A DNA stretch of 23,695 nt from a virus: positions 1 through 23,695 of IMG/VR virus record IMGVR_UViG_3300008259_000313; one strand, given 5' to 3'. Positions within the stretch are counted from its first letter, which is position 1. Each line of letters opens with the position of its first letter. The translations under genes were made by a program, and so were the position numbers. Shown piece after piece: positions 1 to 9,702 of the stretch. The notes below the pieces were generated by a model that made no database searches, had not been told where the DNA came from, and saw only the letters and a program-made list of their open reading frames with translations.

Positions 1-1487
1 CCTTGAGTTCTTCCCATGTAGTCCATAGTACCATTTTGGTACCACCACTTCAATTGGTTATCCCAAGAAAGTTTCAACATAAAGATGTTATCATTAGTGT
101 TATCAGTGATATCAAAGATGATAAAGCTGTATGAAGATAATGGGAAACCATCAATGATTGGGTTCTCAATATCATTTGTATGAACATTGTCAAATGCTGG
201 GTTAAGAACAAACTTAACATTTGCCAAGAATGGAATTACATATGAAGTATAAGCAAATCCAAAGTTCAAGTCCATACCTTTACCAGTGATAGCACCAATA
301 TCAGCAGCCTGAATTAACAAACCTGATGCGATAGCTTCTTGTCTAATGGCCTCATTAACCATACGCATACCACCCATACCAGTTTGTACAATAAGAGATC
401 TTTTTGGATCTGGTCCTTGGAACTCAACCTTACCATTGAAGAAGTTATAGATTTCTCCACGGAATAAGTCAAGAGTAAAGTTATTTTTGTTGTATACTCT
501 TTTGAACGCGTTGTTCAACTGTTGCCAAAGTCCAACAGACAATCTGATATCATCTGGACCATCTTGACGAACTTTACCTCCTTGTCCCCACATTAAGTAA
601 GTCTCAATGTCAGTTGCAATTTTAGAAAGGTGAGCTGCTTCCATATTTGTCAAGAAAGTTCTAGAAAGATCTCCATTGTCAAATGCTTTTTTAACAGCGT
701 CTTTACCCATAACTTTAACCATATCCTCTAAAGATGTGATTGATGGGTCTAAGTTATTTTTGTCAAATGTTCTCCAGATCTCAGTTACAGGAACTGTACC
801 ATCTGCATTCATACCACCTTTGATCATTAAGTCTGCTCTAGAAGAGATAGAATAATGTACGTGAGCTTCAGCACCACCAACAAAGTTATAGTATTCACGG
901 AATCCAGCTTGAGTAATGATGTCAGAGAATCTTTCACCATATTCACCTCTTGCTGAACCTTTTCTAAAGAATCTTGTACCATTAGCCAAGAATCTGTTAT
1001 CAAGGAATCTGTTGTTATCGTTGTTTACCAACTGTACAGTGTAAACATAACCGTCACCTAAGTTGAGGATATCCTCATCTGTAATGTACATCTCAACCCC
1101 ATTGTATTTGTCATAAGTGATGATATCACCATGTCCAAATTCTCTGCGGCTTAATTTAATTCTGAAGGTACTTCCATCAACACCTTTAAATGTGTTAAGT
1201 GGTTCAATATCCTCAAGAATATATGGAAGATCTGTAGAGACAGGGGTCTGCCACTTATACTCTCCACGAGCATTATCAACCATAATTACATTTTTGCCAC
1301 CAAAGCTAGAAAGCTGGTAAAGCGGCATTTCTACTTTTTGAGCCATAGCCCAAAGGTCTACTGGACCTAAATCCATAGGTTCAGCATCTTTTAACATATT
1401 CACTAAGTGATAAGAGTCTACATGCGATGACGCTTGGTAGGCTGTGTCTCTTAGGAATATCCCATTGTTTAAAATTGGAGTTGCCAT
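1..1487 (-). CDS. Major capsid protein, crAss-like (3' end cut by window edge)
   Basis: An open frame runs from the ATG at 1487 to the left edge with no stop: 495 full codons beginning MATPILNNGIFLRD and still open at ...DYMGRTQ. Because its stop lies outside the window it is a partial gene. It is the third large gene after terminase and portal, the place of the major capsid protein in crAss-like phages, and its length of roughly 500 aa fits that family, which has an HK97-type fold and builds the icosahedral head. No single diagnostic motif is visible; the call rests on position, size and general resemblance. The leader just upstream is A/T-rich with no Shine-Dalgarno site, as usual in Bacteroidetes. 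It starts 29 bp after the preceding putative scaffold gene and is probably co-transcribed with it. Confidence 0.8.
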   Translation of the reverse strand, partial: MATPILNNGIFLRDTAYQASSHVDSYHLVNMLKDAEPMDLGPVDLWAMAQKVEMPLYQLSSFGGKNVIMVDNARGEYKWQTPVSTDLPYILEDIEPLNTFKGVDGSTFRIKLSRREFGHGDIITYDKYNGVEMYITDEDILNLGDGYVYTVQLVNNDNNRFLDNRFLANGTRFFRKGSARGEYGERFSDIITQAGFREYYNFVGGAEAHVHYSISSRADLMIKGGMNADGTVPVTEIWRTFDKNNLDPSITSLEDMVKVMGKDAVKKAFDNGDLSRTFLTNMEAAHLSKIATDIETYLMWGQGGKVRQDGPDDIRLSVGLWQQLNNAFKRVYNKNNFTLDLFRGEIYNFFNGKVEFQGPDPKRSLIVQTGMGGMRMVNEAIRQEAIASGLLIQAADIGAITGKGMDLNFGFAYTSYVIPFLANVKFVLNPAFDNVHTNDIENPIIDGFPLSSYSFIIFDITDNTNDNIFMLKLSWDNQLKWWYQNGTMDYMGRTQ

Positions 1488-1515
1488 TTTTATATTTGTT
1501 TTTATTGTTACTTAA

Positions 1516-2757
1516 TTAAAATCTCTTGAACATATTATTTCTAGAGATAGTTCTTTGTGGTTTACTTGTTTTTGTTTTAGAATCATATTCTCTATCATCA
1601 TTTACAGAAGAAGTAATTTTTCTAGACTGTTCTGTCTTCAATTGTCTTACAGTTTTTTCTACAGCTTGTTTACCTCCTTGATCTTTAACTTTAGATTTAT
1701 ATCCATCTGGATCTGCAAGTAACCAAAGTGCTTCTGCAATAAGATCGTGTCTTGGTTCTACAAACTGATACTTCTCTAATAAGTGCCCAAGTAAGTTAGT
1801 AGGTTTACCAGAAATTGAAGGGTAGTTAGGTTGAACTAATCCTGAGAATAAAATACTTTGAGTTTTTCTATCTAATTTAAGACCTCCTAGTTCGCCAGCA
1901 GATAGTGTATTGTATACATTATCTTGATAAGCTTTTGCTTGAGCTGCTTGTTGTTCTTTCTTATACTCTTGTTCTGCAAGTTTTCTAGCTACAATTTCTT
2001 CTTGCATTCTATCTAACTTTGGTTTGAACTGGTCAGCTTTTTGTTTAAGTTTCCCCATTTCATGCCAATCTTGAATCTCAGCTTCAATTTCTTCTGCAGT
2101 TCCAAACTGTGTAGCATGTAAGTATTGTCTTGCAATCTCAGCTTGATCATACTCATTGGATGTATCTAGTTCATACATCTCTTCTACTTGCGCAAGAGTT
2201 CTAAACAAACCTTTAAGATCTTGTCCACCATCTGCAACATATTTTGCAGCTACTTGAAGTTCTTCAGGTAATGATTGAAAAAATTCTTTTGGAGTATTCT
2301 CTCTAACTGCATTTTCTCTTTCCTGAAAGTTAGCTTCAAATAGTTCACGGAAATCTTTTGTAGTATATTCCTCTAATGGTTTATCATCATCAAAAGGAAT
2401 AAGAGTTCCTTCCTCAATCATTTTTACTGCTAATTCAGCAAGACCTGATTTATCAACTTTTGGTCTTCCTTTATTACCGGCATCTTCTTCCTGAGAAATT
2501 AGATTATCTAACTCAGCTATAGTTTCATTAACTACTTCTTTATTTGCTGCTTCTTCTTTAGAAGCAGGCGTGTCAAGGAACGTGGTGTCTACTGTTTCTT
2601 TAGAAAACATAGACTTTGGTTTCTCTTCTTCTGCTGGTAGCATAACACTGTCAGCTCCTGGCATTCCAAAGATCTCATCAATGTTTACATCTGCTTGACC
2701 TACCGTTGTAGAATCTTGCACTTGATTCTCATCAAGATTTTTTTCTAATTCTTCCAT
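1516..2757 (-). CDS. Acidic coiled-coil head protein, putative scaffold
   Basis: 413 aa, very rich in Glu, Asp, Gln and Lys. The first 150 residues are acidic and low-complexity, a probable coiled coil of E/Q/K/A-rich sequence covers about 235-285, and the C-terminus is basic (ending NNMFKRF). There is no signal peptide or membrane segment. It sits between portal and major capsid genes, where many tailed phages encode the scaffolding protein that guides capsid assembly, and the charged, helical, low-complexity make-up fits that role. No catalytic protease motif is evident. The scaffold role is inferred from position and composition; another internal head or cargo protein is possible. A 90-bp AT-rich gap separates it from the portal gene. 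Confidence 0.55.
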   Translation of the reverse strand: MEELEKNLDENQVQDSTTVGQADVNIDEIFGMPGADSVMLPAEEEKPKSMFSKETVDTTFLDTPASKEEAANKEVVNETIAELDNLISQEEDAGNKGRPKVDKSGLAELAVKMIEEGTLIPFDDDKPLEEYTTKDFRELFEANFQERENAVRENTPKEFFQSLPEELQVAAKYVADGGQDLKGLFRTLAQVEEMYELDTSNEYDQAEIARQYLHATQFGTAEEIEAEIQDWHEMGKLKQKADQFKPKLDRMQEEIVARKLAEQEYKKEQQAAQAKAYQDNVYNTLSAGELGGLKLDRKTQSILFSGLVQPNYPSISGKPTNLLGHLLEKYQFVEPRHDLIAEALWLLADPDGYKSKVKDQGGKQAVEKTVRQLKTEQSRKITSSVNDDREYDSKTKTSKPQRTISRNNMFKRF

Positions 2758-2847
2758 GTTTGTTGGTTTTGTTTATAATTTAATATAAGCAATAAACTTC
2801 AAAAATTTATATGATAAAAAATTTTTTTTCAGACTATATAGCTAAGT

Positions 2848-5505
2848 CTATTTTTTATTATTCTTATTATCATATTTGTTTTTGTTTTCCTGTGCAATTT
2901 GCAACTGTTTATCTGCTATATCTCTCTGCGCTTGGATTTTTTCTCTTTCAATTTGAGATTTTTGAGATTCAATAGACATTCTATTTACTTCTTTTTCTCT
3001 TTGCAAATCTGTTTGTTGTTGGTATTGTTCACTTGATCTAATCTCTTTCATGGCATCATTATAGTCTGACATCATGTTTTGATTAACATCAGACATAGAA
3101 CCATAACCAGCAGCTCTAATTTCGGCAACTAAGATATCTCTTTGTCTATCTTTTTCTTTCTCAGCAGCTTGTGCATCAATCTTCATTTGCTCAATCTCTT
3201 GTTGTTTTTGAAGTTGTTCTTGTTGCATTTGCTGTTGACTTTGCATTTCTTGTTGTTTCTGAGCTTGTTGTTTTTGATCAGATGCTTTAAGTACTGTATT
3301 AACTTCAGCAATTGACTCAGATTGCATAATCTTACCAAGATCGTAAATAGATGCTCCTGTAGTATTATTCTGAATTGCCATTTGTTTTAATTGCTCAAGA
3401 ATAGATCTATGATTTGCAGTTGTACTACAGAAGATATTAAGATCTCTCATTAAAAGATCTGTACCATTAATTTCAAAATTAACTTTCTCATCTGCTCCTG
3501 TGATATATGTTAATCTTGTAGATGGTTTAGTAGAGTTATAATATTGAGCTAAATCAGTTCTCATCTGATGTACTCTTGGCATTAAGTAATCACAGTGCTG
3601 AATAAAGAATATTTCAGTTTGCGCATAAGATGCTGCAACAGCTTGCTCTACTCCTGTAGCGGTTTGCTGTGATAACTGTTGCCCCATTCTTTGTGGATTA
3701 ACCCCAATTACTTCATATGCTTGTTGTTTAAAGTAATTAGCAAGCTGAATCCTGGACATTAATCTATTTGTTTGTTCTAGATCAAGTTTCTGGAAATGAG
3801 AAAAGTTTAATGCATTCTCTGTATTTGTAATAGATGTATCAAGAGGTAGCATTTGGAAATTCTTCATTGCTACATAAGCCTTAGCATAATTACCTTTACC
3901 CCAATCTTCACCTAATGAGTGCCTAGGTAAAGAGTTTTGATCTAACATAATAACAGTACCAAGTTCATCTACTAAGATATCTGCAATCTGATTATTTACA
4001 ATGTTATATCCAATCTGGTATGGTTTCATTAAATCTATTAGTGCTGTAGACTTTGTATTTCTATCTGAGAATACAGAACCCTCTACAGGAAGTTTACATC
4101 CATATAAACTTTGATCTCCTTTAAATTGAAACTTTAATGGTCCAATTTTATTTTTTTGGATACCGATATATATAGGAGAGAACCCACCTGGATTATTCAT
4201 ACCCCAGAATGAAGGAATGTTTGGTCCAATTTTAATTCCTCCCCATACTTCATTAATCCAAATCCAATCAATGTGTTCTCCAAATACTAAATTATCTTTT
4301 GTTTTATTATTAAATAATCTAGTATCATATATTGGTTTATCAATTACTTTGTAGTCTTCAGTAACAATCTCATTAGTTACTTCACCTTCTTCTGTAATCT
4401 TAGTAAGGTGACCAACTTTTCTTTGAGACTTCCAATATGCTTGAGTTACTCTAAGTAAGTATGCAGTACCTTGGTCAAAGTAATCTTCTCCTTGTGATAA
4501 TATCTGGTTTATAATATCACCGCCATCCATAATAGAATTGGCTCTAGCAGTAGTATATTGTCTATATGCAAGAGATGGCATATTGACATTCCATTCATGT
4601 GATTTAGTTCCATCATAATATGTACCATCATTTTGATATCTATCTATTACATCTGATACAGTTAACATATCTATCTTACCTACCCAGTTACCTTGAGATA
4701 TATATCTTACATCCGGAGACTTGTGATAGAAAGTAACTACAGGATTCCAGAGCTCTACTTCATAGTCATCTTCCATCATATGGAAATGCCAGAATTCTCT
4801 ATCTGTGATAAGCATGTCTCTAAAGCCTCTTTCTTCTAGCTCATCCATTTTAAATCTTTCTACATCCACTTTATGCTGATGTGAAGCCCATTGCTCTACC
4901 ATAGATCTATAATCCTTTTTAAAGAATTGCTCTATTTCAGGAAGACTTTTTAATTGTTCTGGATTTAATTGTTGTTGAGCTTCTTCTGATTGAGGATCTA
5001 ATCCTTGTTCTATAAGAGCTGCTGAAATTTTAACTTGTGCTTGAGACATCAAAGTGTCTTCTACCATTTTTCTTTTTTGCTCAAGCATTTCATTATATGA
5101 ATACTCATCAATGGTTTTGTATGTAAGCTTTGTTGATCTTTTAGCAAATTCAGCTACTAAGACATTAATAACATTTGGAATAATTGGATAGAACTTTAAC
5201 TCTAATGCTGATGCTTCTTCTCTAGTTAATAATTCTACTATATCTTTATATTCATTATCTTCTTCAATTATATAATCAGATCTATCAATAATACCTTTTG
5301 CAAGCTTATAGTTTTTCATTAGTCTTCTTGCATTTCTTCTGATTTGCTTAAGACCATTCCATTCTAACCAGTCTAAGTTCCAAGCAGCCCATTCTGGATC
5401 TTTATCTTTTTTAGATAAAAACTGCAAAGGTTGGGTAATACTACCCATTCTATTCTGCTCTACTTTAGCACCTTTTTTTAACTGTAATGCGTTATATACT
5501 TGCAT
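2848..5505 (-). CDS. Portal protein, crAss-like
   Basis: 885 aa, directly after the terminase gene (2-bp gap) and before the putative scaffold and capsid genes, so the position is that of the portal. Crassvirales portals are unusually long, which fits. The body up to about residue 720 is a mixed alpha/beta protein with many aromatic residues. The last ~150 residues are dominated by Gln, Glu, Lys and Met (QQQMQQEQLQKQQEIEQ and similar), predicting long helices, as expected of a portal C-terminal barrel or coiled-coil crown reaching into the capsid. The portal forms the dodecameric ring through which the motor packs DNA and to which the tail attaches. Identification is by context, size and the helical C-terminus, with no catalytic motif to check. 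Confidence 0.8.
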   Translation of the reverse strand: MQVYNALQLKKGAKVEQNRMGSITQPLQFLSKKDKDPEWAAWNLDWLEWNGLKQIRRNARRLMKNYKLAKGIIDRSDYIIEEDNEYKDIVELLTREEASALELKFYPIIPNVINVLVAEFAKRSTKLTYKTIDEYSYNEMLEQKRKMVEDTLMSQAQVKISAALIEQGLDPQSEEAQQQLNPEQLKSLPEIEQFFKKDYRSMVEQWASHQHKVDVERFKMDELEERGFRDMLITDREFWHFHMMEDDYEVELWNPVVTFYHKSPDVRYISQGNWVGKIDMLTVSDVIDRYQNDGTYYDGTKSHEWNVNMPSLAYRQYTTARANSIMDGGDIINQILSQGEDYFDQGTAYLLRVTQAYWKSQRKVGHLTKITEEGEVTNEIVTEDYKVIDKPIYDTRLFNNKTKDNLVFGEHIDWIWINEVWGGIKIGPNIPSFWGMNNPGGFSPIYIGIQKNKIGPLKFQFKGDQSLYGCKLPVEGSVFSDRNTKSTALIDLMKPYQIGYNIVNNQIADILVDELGTVIMLDQNSLPRHSLGEDWGKGNYAKAYVAMKNFQMLPLDTSITNTENALNFSHFQKLDLEQTNRLMSRIQLANYFKQQAYEVIGVNPQRMGQQLSQQTATGVEQAVAASYAQTEIFFIQHCDYLMPRVHQMRTDLAQYYNSTKPSTRLTYITGADEKVNFEINGTDLLMRDLNIFCSTTANHRSILEQLKQMAIQNNTTGASIYDLGKIMQSESIAEVNTVLKASDQKQQAQKQQEMQSQQQMQQEQLQKQQEIEQMKIDAQAAEKEKDRQRDILVAEIRAAGYGSMSDVNQNMMSDYNDAMKEIRSSEQYQQQTDLQREKEVNRMSIESQKSQIEREKIQAQRDIADKQLQIAQENKNKYDNKNNKK

Positions 5506-5507
5506 AG

Positions 5508-7709
5508 TTATTTTATATTTTTAAATGGGGATTTTTTAAACACTGACCCATTTGTTAATCCACGGTTGCTGCCCATATGCCTAAATGGACTACTATTTAA
5601 TTTAAACATTTTTTCTGACTTTTGCAAGTTTTTAGCTGCATCATCCATGATTGTTCTTTTAGCATATCCTCTATTTGATTGCTGAATCCTCATAAATGCA
5701 ACTAAAGCAGTAAATGCTACAAGTCTATCCACGTTGAGTCCTTCTACATATTCTTGCATCTCTTTGATTAACATGGGATCTGGAATTCTTTCTATTCCAT
5801 ATTTAGTTCTTACTATTGTTCCATCTGGTTTTGTTTCTGTATCTAGCTCTTCTTTGCAATACTCAATAACATAACTAAGCATGTGAGCTTTAAATAAGTT
5901 ACCCGTGTTTCTCCAACCATACTCCTGATAAACGTTAGTATTTGCACCAAGATCTTTAAGGAACATAATCTGTCCTTTTGGTACAAGATATCTTTGTTTC
6001 TTTCTAGATATCATGTATTGAATAAAAAGAGATATGTTACTTTCTATTAATGCCCAAGCATTATACCATTCTATTATTAGTTCTAATCTTTGATGAGTTT
6101 TATTAATATCATCAAACCTACCGCACCATGCTGCAACTATTTTATCTTGTTCTAGATAAGTCTCTGTTTCTACGCCAGTTACCTTAGTTACTTCAACTGG
6201 AGCTTTCATTACATAAATAGAACACAGTGATTCTGAGGTAGTTGTCTTACCTTCTGACACGGGGTCAATAGATGCATAATACTGACCAAAGGTTGGATCT
6301 TTAATTGGTCTTTCCCAAACTACTAATGTTCCTGTTTTATCTTCTAGTTTTTTAGATACAGGAAACTCCATAATTGGGAGTTTAGTTGTTTCTCTTACAG
6401 CAGGTTTACCATTCTCATCATAGAATATATCTAAGAATTCATATGCATATTCCTTCTCTTCTATTCTTCTTCTTTGTGCTGCTACTAAATGTGGAGGGAA
6501 TACAGATACTGATCTATGTGCAAATGCCTCTTCAATATTTCTAGGGTGCTGAGATATCCTTAACTGGTAATCTTCTGGAGATAATTCTTTCTTCCATTTT
6601 TCAAATTGTTCTTCCAGGGCAATCAAAGCTTCTTCTACTTGTGAATTACCATATTGGTCTATATGTGGTGGCATAGACCATTGCTCAGGAATAAACAAAC
6701 CTGAGAGACCTTCTGTTCCTTTACTGTCTATTAAATTAGTTTCTACAGCATAAATATCTTTTGAAGTAGGATTCAGGATCATATCCTTAAGAGGGTTACA
6801 CTGAGATAAATCCCCTACTGAGCCTGCAGCTATAAACATACCTGTAGTAATTAAACCAGATCTCATTGCTGGTCTCATATACTCATATGTCTGATCCATC
6901 TTAGGAGCAATACCTGCCTCCTCATGGAAAAAGAACTTTACCGGACCCCCTACACCATTTGTTGGATCTTTCTCAAATGACATACCTTGCATAGTACCTT
7001 TGAGACCAACCTCATTCTTTCTATCTCCTTTTCTAACTTCTATCTTCTGTTGCCACATCATTACCTTGTGTGGAGTCATTGGTCTATACCAAGCAGTATG
7101 TTCATTTAAGAATGCAGCATATTCATCTAAGAATTTCCAAGAGCCTTTCTCATTTATATAGTCTTTAAGACTTGCTCCTATCTTTAATGTGACCCCAGAC
7201 TCAAACCATATCTGGTTTAAAAGCTTAGCCATATGAAAGTAAGAGGAAGCTATCTGACGTTTCTTAAGAATAGCTACATGCTTGTAGTTGAGTTCTGCCA
7301 ATAGTTCATAGAGGGCCATGTGATACTGTGCATCCCGTATTTTGGCAAAGTCAAAAATTTGCTGTTCTTTATCAAATATTGGTAGGAAGTTAAGCCACAT
7401 GTAATAGTCTCTAGTAAGGTACCATATGTTGTCTTCTGATTTATAGATAACTCCTCTCCTACATCTGAGTTTTTGTTCATCCCAGTAATTGATAAAATCT
7501 TTGGATTTAAATGGAGAGTCGCAGTAATATCCGTCTTGTCTGAACTTTCTGGATTCAGCATTAAATAATAAGCTAGTTTCATCAAAGTTATATTTACCTG
7601 GTTCTTTAAATAAGTCTCTTAAAAACTTGGCAAACTCTTCTCTTGAAGAAAAGTCTGTAACAGTCCAAGTTCCATTATCATAAGTTGGTATGTTTTCAAA
7701 TATCTCCAT
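5508..7709 (-). CDS. terL: Terminase large subunit (packaging ATPase and nuclease)
   Basis: 733 aa. The N-terminal half is an ATPase. A deviant Walker A lies at about 149-157 (KKRQIASSY; compare the K-x-R-Q-x-G-x-S form of many terminases, here with Ala at the usual Gly). A Walker B follows at 257-266 (VKFFFHEEAG) with the catalytic acid pair HEE. The C-terminal half has a plausible RNase H-like nuclease triad: D482 in SIDPVSEG, E556 in LIESN, and D661 in NVDRLVAF. It cuts the concatemer and pumps DNA through the portal encoded next. The start ATG overlaps the stop of the upstream gene (TAATG), supporting the start and co-translation. The C-terminal ~50 residues are basic. Function is secure; the exact active-site residues are read by eye. 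Confidence 0.9.
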   Translation of the reverse strand: MEIFENIPTYDNGTWTVTDFSSREEFAKFLRDLFKEPGKYNFDETSLLFNAESRKFRQDGYYCDSPFKSKDFINYWDEQKLRCRRGVIYKSEDNIWYLTRDYYMWLNFLPIFDKEQQIFDFAKIRDAQYHMALYELLAELNYKHVAILKKRQIASSYFHMAKLLNQIWFESGVTLKIGASLKDYINEKGSWKFLDEYAAFLNEHTAWYRPMTPHKVMMWQQKIEVRKGDRKNEVGLKGTMQGMSFEKDPTNGVGGPVKFFFHEEAGIAPKMDQTYEYMRPAMRSGLITTGMFIAAGSVGDLSQCNPLKDMILNPTSKDIYAVETNLIDSKGTEGLSGLFIPEQWSMPPHIDQYGNSQVEEALIALEEQFEKWKKELSPEDYQLRISQHPRNIEEAFAHRSVSVFPPHLVAAQRRRIEEKEYAYEFLDIFYDENGKPAVRETTKLPIMEFPVSKKLEDKTGTLVVWERPIKDPTFGQYYASIDPVSEGKTTTSESLCSIYVMKAPVEVTKVTGVETETYLEQDKIVAAWCGRFDDINKTHQRLELIIEWYNAWALIESNISLFIQYMISRKKQRYLVPKGQIMFLKDLGANTNVYQEYGWRNTGNLFKAHMLSYVIEYCKEELDTETKPDGTIVRTKYGIERIPDPMLIKEMQEYVEGLNVDRLVAFTALVAFMRIQQSNRGYAKRTIMDDAAKNLQKSEKMFKLNSSPFRHMGSNRGLTNGSVFKKSPFKNIK

Positions 7710-8224
7710 TACTGATCATATGCCATTCCAATACCACCTCTTACTCTACTAGATTGTTCTTCTTGTAGATCTTTATAAGCTCCTTTGAAAGATGCTCTAA
7801 TTGCCTCATAGTTTTTAGCAGCATTTACTAAAGCAGTAATATTACCATCACGCCCGTGTGTAATAGGTGTAGTTTCCATATATCTACCTAATCTATCTAA
7901 CATGGATGCAATTCCTTTGTATGCTCTGGATGTAGGAGTCTCATACATTCTCTGGCAGAACTGCAGTGCTATGTATATATCTTCATCTTCAGTAGAGAAG
8001 TCTGCTTCTATTTGATCTAGAATTAAAGACTCTTTATCTAAATCCGGAGTATAAAAGAATGGATTTAAATCTGGATTAGGACAAGTCATATAGAATAAGT
8101 ACTGATATATCTTGATATAGTTATCAGGATAGTTATCCATAACCATTTTAAGAGCCTTTAGAGTATAGCAATGTTCTGTGGGAATTACTTTACCATTCTG
8201 TATATCAAATAGTTTTACTATCAT
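7709..8224 (-). CDS. Conserved-position protein just upstream of terminase, unknown
   Basis: 171 aa with no motif I can assign. The N-terminus is beta-like (MIVKLFDIQNGKVIP). An aromatic stretch follows (YQYLFYMTCPNPDLNPFFYTPD, described here only as Tyr/Phe/Pro-rich, about 42-62), then an acidic segment and a helical C-terminal half. There is no signal peptide or membrane segment. It is locked between a nuclease gene (4-bp ATGA overlap) and terL (1-bp TAATG overlap), so it is translated with both and probably acts in head assembly or DNA packaging. A small terminase subunit is possible from position alone, but no helix-turn-helix is obvious. Treat as unknown. Confidence 0.8.
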   Translation of the reverse strand: MIVKLFDIQNGKVIPTEHCYTLKALKMVMDNYPDNYIKIYQYLFYMTCPNPDLNPFFYTPDLDKESLILDQIEADFSTEDEDIYIALQFCQRMYETPTSRAYKGIASMLDRLGRYMETTPITHGRDGNITALVNAAKNYEAIRASFKGAYKDLQEEQSSRVRGGIGMAYDQ

Positions 8225-9054
8225 TTCTTTTTAATTTTATCTCTGTTATCATGTAGGTAGTGCATAATTGCAATTACCTCATCTTTTAAATATGGTATTT
8301 CCATCTGCACTACATCTTTAACAATTGGATCTCCATTATCATCATAACTAGTTAAAGGGTATCCATATTTATCTAAACCATCTGTTTCAAATACTATATG
8401 ATGGATAAACATTTTCCCGGGTTGTAATTTAGGGTTATGCTTTAGTATCATGTACATATAGATACTTAACTGCAGACTGTAGTGATTAAAATTACAATCA
8501 TCTAAACTAGATACAGGAGAGAGCATTTTTTCAGACACCCCCTCCCAATCTTTGTAAGATTCAGTCTTAATCTCTTTATTAGTTTTATAGTCAATAATGT
8601 TTACTTTACCATTAACTACTTCTACGAGATCTGACTGACCACAGATGCCTGCTGATTTAAGATAAACCATATGCTCTGGATACACGCCTGGTTCTAGTTT
8701 TTGTGATGGTGCTAACTTAATACCATCATTTAAATCTGTTGGTTTAAATACAGGTACAGTTATACCTTCTCTTTCTATTGAAGCTAAAGCACATAAGTCA
8801 GCTTCTCTTTGGTTATGATAAAAAGTACCAAGAGACATTGCTCTTTCTGATTCAGCATTCCAAATAGTTACAATTTCTTTTGGAGTATAGCCGTACCACT
8901 TAGATCTTTTATTCTTACAAACCTTCTTTGCTACTTTCTCAGCATCAAAAGGTATCTTAAAATGTGATACCAAAGTAGTTACACTTATCCAATTAATCTC
9001 TGAGCCGTCATTGCTTCTATAGCTATGATCCTTGGCATTAAATACTATACTCAT
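8221..9054 (-). CDS. PD-(D/E)XK nuclease, RecB/Cas4-like
   Basis: 277 aa with the full signature of the RecB-type PD-(D/E)XK family in order: the GxxxH element (SLGTFYHN, G76-H80), D142 in CGQSDLVE, the D-x-K pair D155/K157 in NIIDYKTNK, and the Q-x-x-x-Y motif Q195-Y199 (LQLSIY). These residues bind metal and cleave DNA in the family. Homologous nucleases are recurrent in crAss-like genomes. It lies in the packaging block, coupled to neighbours by 4-bp ATGA overlaps on both sides, so it may process replicated DNA before packaging; a recombination or host-DNA role is equally open. Only two Cys (C46, C138 region) are evident, so an Fe-S cluster as in Cas4 is unlikely. Confidence 0.85.
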   Translation of the reverse strand: MSIVFNAKDHSYRSNDGSEINWISVTTLVSHFKIPFDAEKVAKKVCKNKRSKWYGYTPKEIVTIWNAESERAMSLGTFYHNQREADLCALASIEREGITVPVFKPTDLNDGIKLAPSQKLEPGVYPEHMVYLKSAGICGQSDLVEVVNGKVNIIDYKTNKEIKTESYKDWEGVSEKMLSPVSSLDDCNFNHYSLQLSIYMYMILKHNPKLQPGKMFIHHIVFETDGLDKYGYPLTSYDDNGDPIVKDVVQMEIPYLKDEVIAIMHYLHDNRDKIKKK

Positions 9055-9344
9055 AGTTTCTCTAATTCTTCTTCTTGTTCTTCAGTAATTAAAGCATCCC
9101 ATTTACCTAATGGACATGATGATGATAGTGATCTAGTTTTAAAAGCAAGAGAGCATCCACATTCATTACAGCATGGAGCTGTACCCTTTACCGCACACTT
9201 CTTACCTTTTTCTGGACACTCATCACAGATGTCATATCTAAGTCTAGAGATTTCTTCTACAGTCTCATCTCTAACAACTGAGTTTTTAATTCCCTCAAAT
9301 ATTTGTGATCTGTTTTGCCAGATAAGATTAAGTACGTTCTTCAT
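9051..9344 (-). CDS. Small cysteine-rich zinc-ribbon-like protein
   Basis: 97 aa. Eight Cys cluster between residues 40 and 77: C40-x2-C43, C50, C58-C59-x2-C62-x-C64 and C77. The pattern suggests one or two bound zinc ions. The N-terminal 35 residues are helical and the C-terminus is acidic (EEQEEELEKL). Comparable small Cys-rich proteins are common in large phages, but I cannot name a function. The start ATG at 9344 lies inside the end of the upstream gene (17-bp overlap), and its stop overlaps the nuclease start by ATGA. Tight coupling to the nuclease suggests a shared process, possibly DNA or RNA binding. Confidence 0.75.
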   Translation of the reverse strand: MKNVLNLIWQNRSQIFEGIKNSVVRDETVEEISRLRYDICDECPEKGKKCAVKGTAPCCNECGCSLAFKTRSLSSSCPLGKWDALITEEQEEELEKL

Positions 9345-9702
9345 TATTTTTAGTTTTAAAAAAATTTGTTTTCTTTTCCTTTTGCTCTAAAATTTTTTGT
9401 TGAAGTTTTAATAAATTATCAAGTTTTAATTCCATTGCTTTTTTGTTGTGGTATGCATTAAATGTAGACGTATCATGTCCATCTAAAACTTTATATAGTT
9501 TATTTATTGTTTTATCTACAATTGTAGGTTTAGCATATATATGACCTAAACCATCAACATTTATTCTTGGATATTTTAAATTACTAAGTATATCTCTTAA
9601 ATGTTTATAGTAAAACTCAATAGCATTTTCAACTAAATGTTCTTCATAATTATTGTCTTCTGCAAAAGATTTGTAAAGTCTACTTGCTTTCTTGGGATTC
9701 AT
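9328..9702 (-). CDS. Small basic protein, possibly HU/IHF-like
   Basis: 124 aa, Lys/Asn-rich and basic. Residues ~24-62 read as a helix (EHLVENAIEFYYKHLRDIL), then PRINVDGLGHIYAKP. This recalls HU/IHF proteins, where a helical dimer core leads into a V-x-L-x-GFG-x-F strand before the DNA-binding arm. crAss-like phages are known to carry IHF-like proteins, so the resemblance is plausible but weak. The C-terminal 40 residues are a charged helix (LQQKILEQKEKK). It overlaps both neighbours (23 bp upstream, 17 bp downstream), as expected of a real gene in this packed block. Gene reality is secure; function is a guess. Confidence 0.75.
   Translation of the reverse strand: MNPKKASRLYKSFAEDNNYEEHLVENAIEFYYKHLRDILSNLKYPRINVDGLGHIYAKPTIVDKTINKLYKVLDGHDTSTFNAYHNKKAMELKLDNLLKLQQKILEQKEKKTNFFKTKNNEERT

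Noticed and set aside
2831-2849. Possible terminator after the portal gene
   Set aside because: Only a 5-bp stem (AGACT/AGTCT) that overlaps the stop codon and is followed by A residues before the T-run, so it is not convincing.
7274-7585. 103-codon minus-strand frame inside the terminase gene
   Set aside because: Wholly inside terL in another frame, with no start context or domain; the terL frame carries clear motifs.
9025-9390. 121-codon plus-strand frame opposite the Cys-rich and nuclease genes
   Set aside because: Antisense to three overlapping real genes; Ser/His/Phe-rich composition typical of a reverse-complement shadow.
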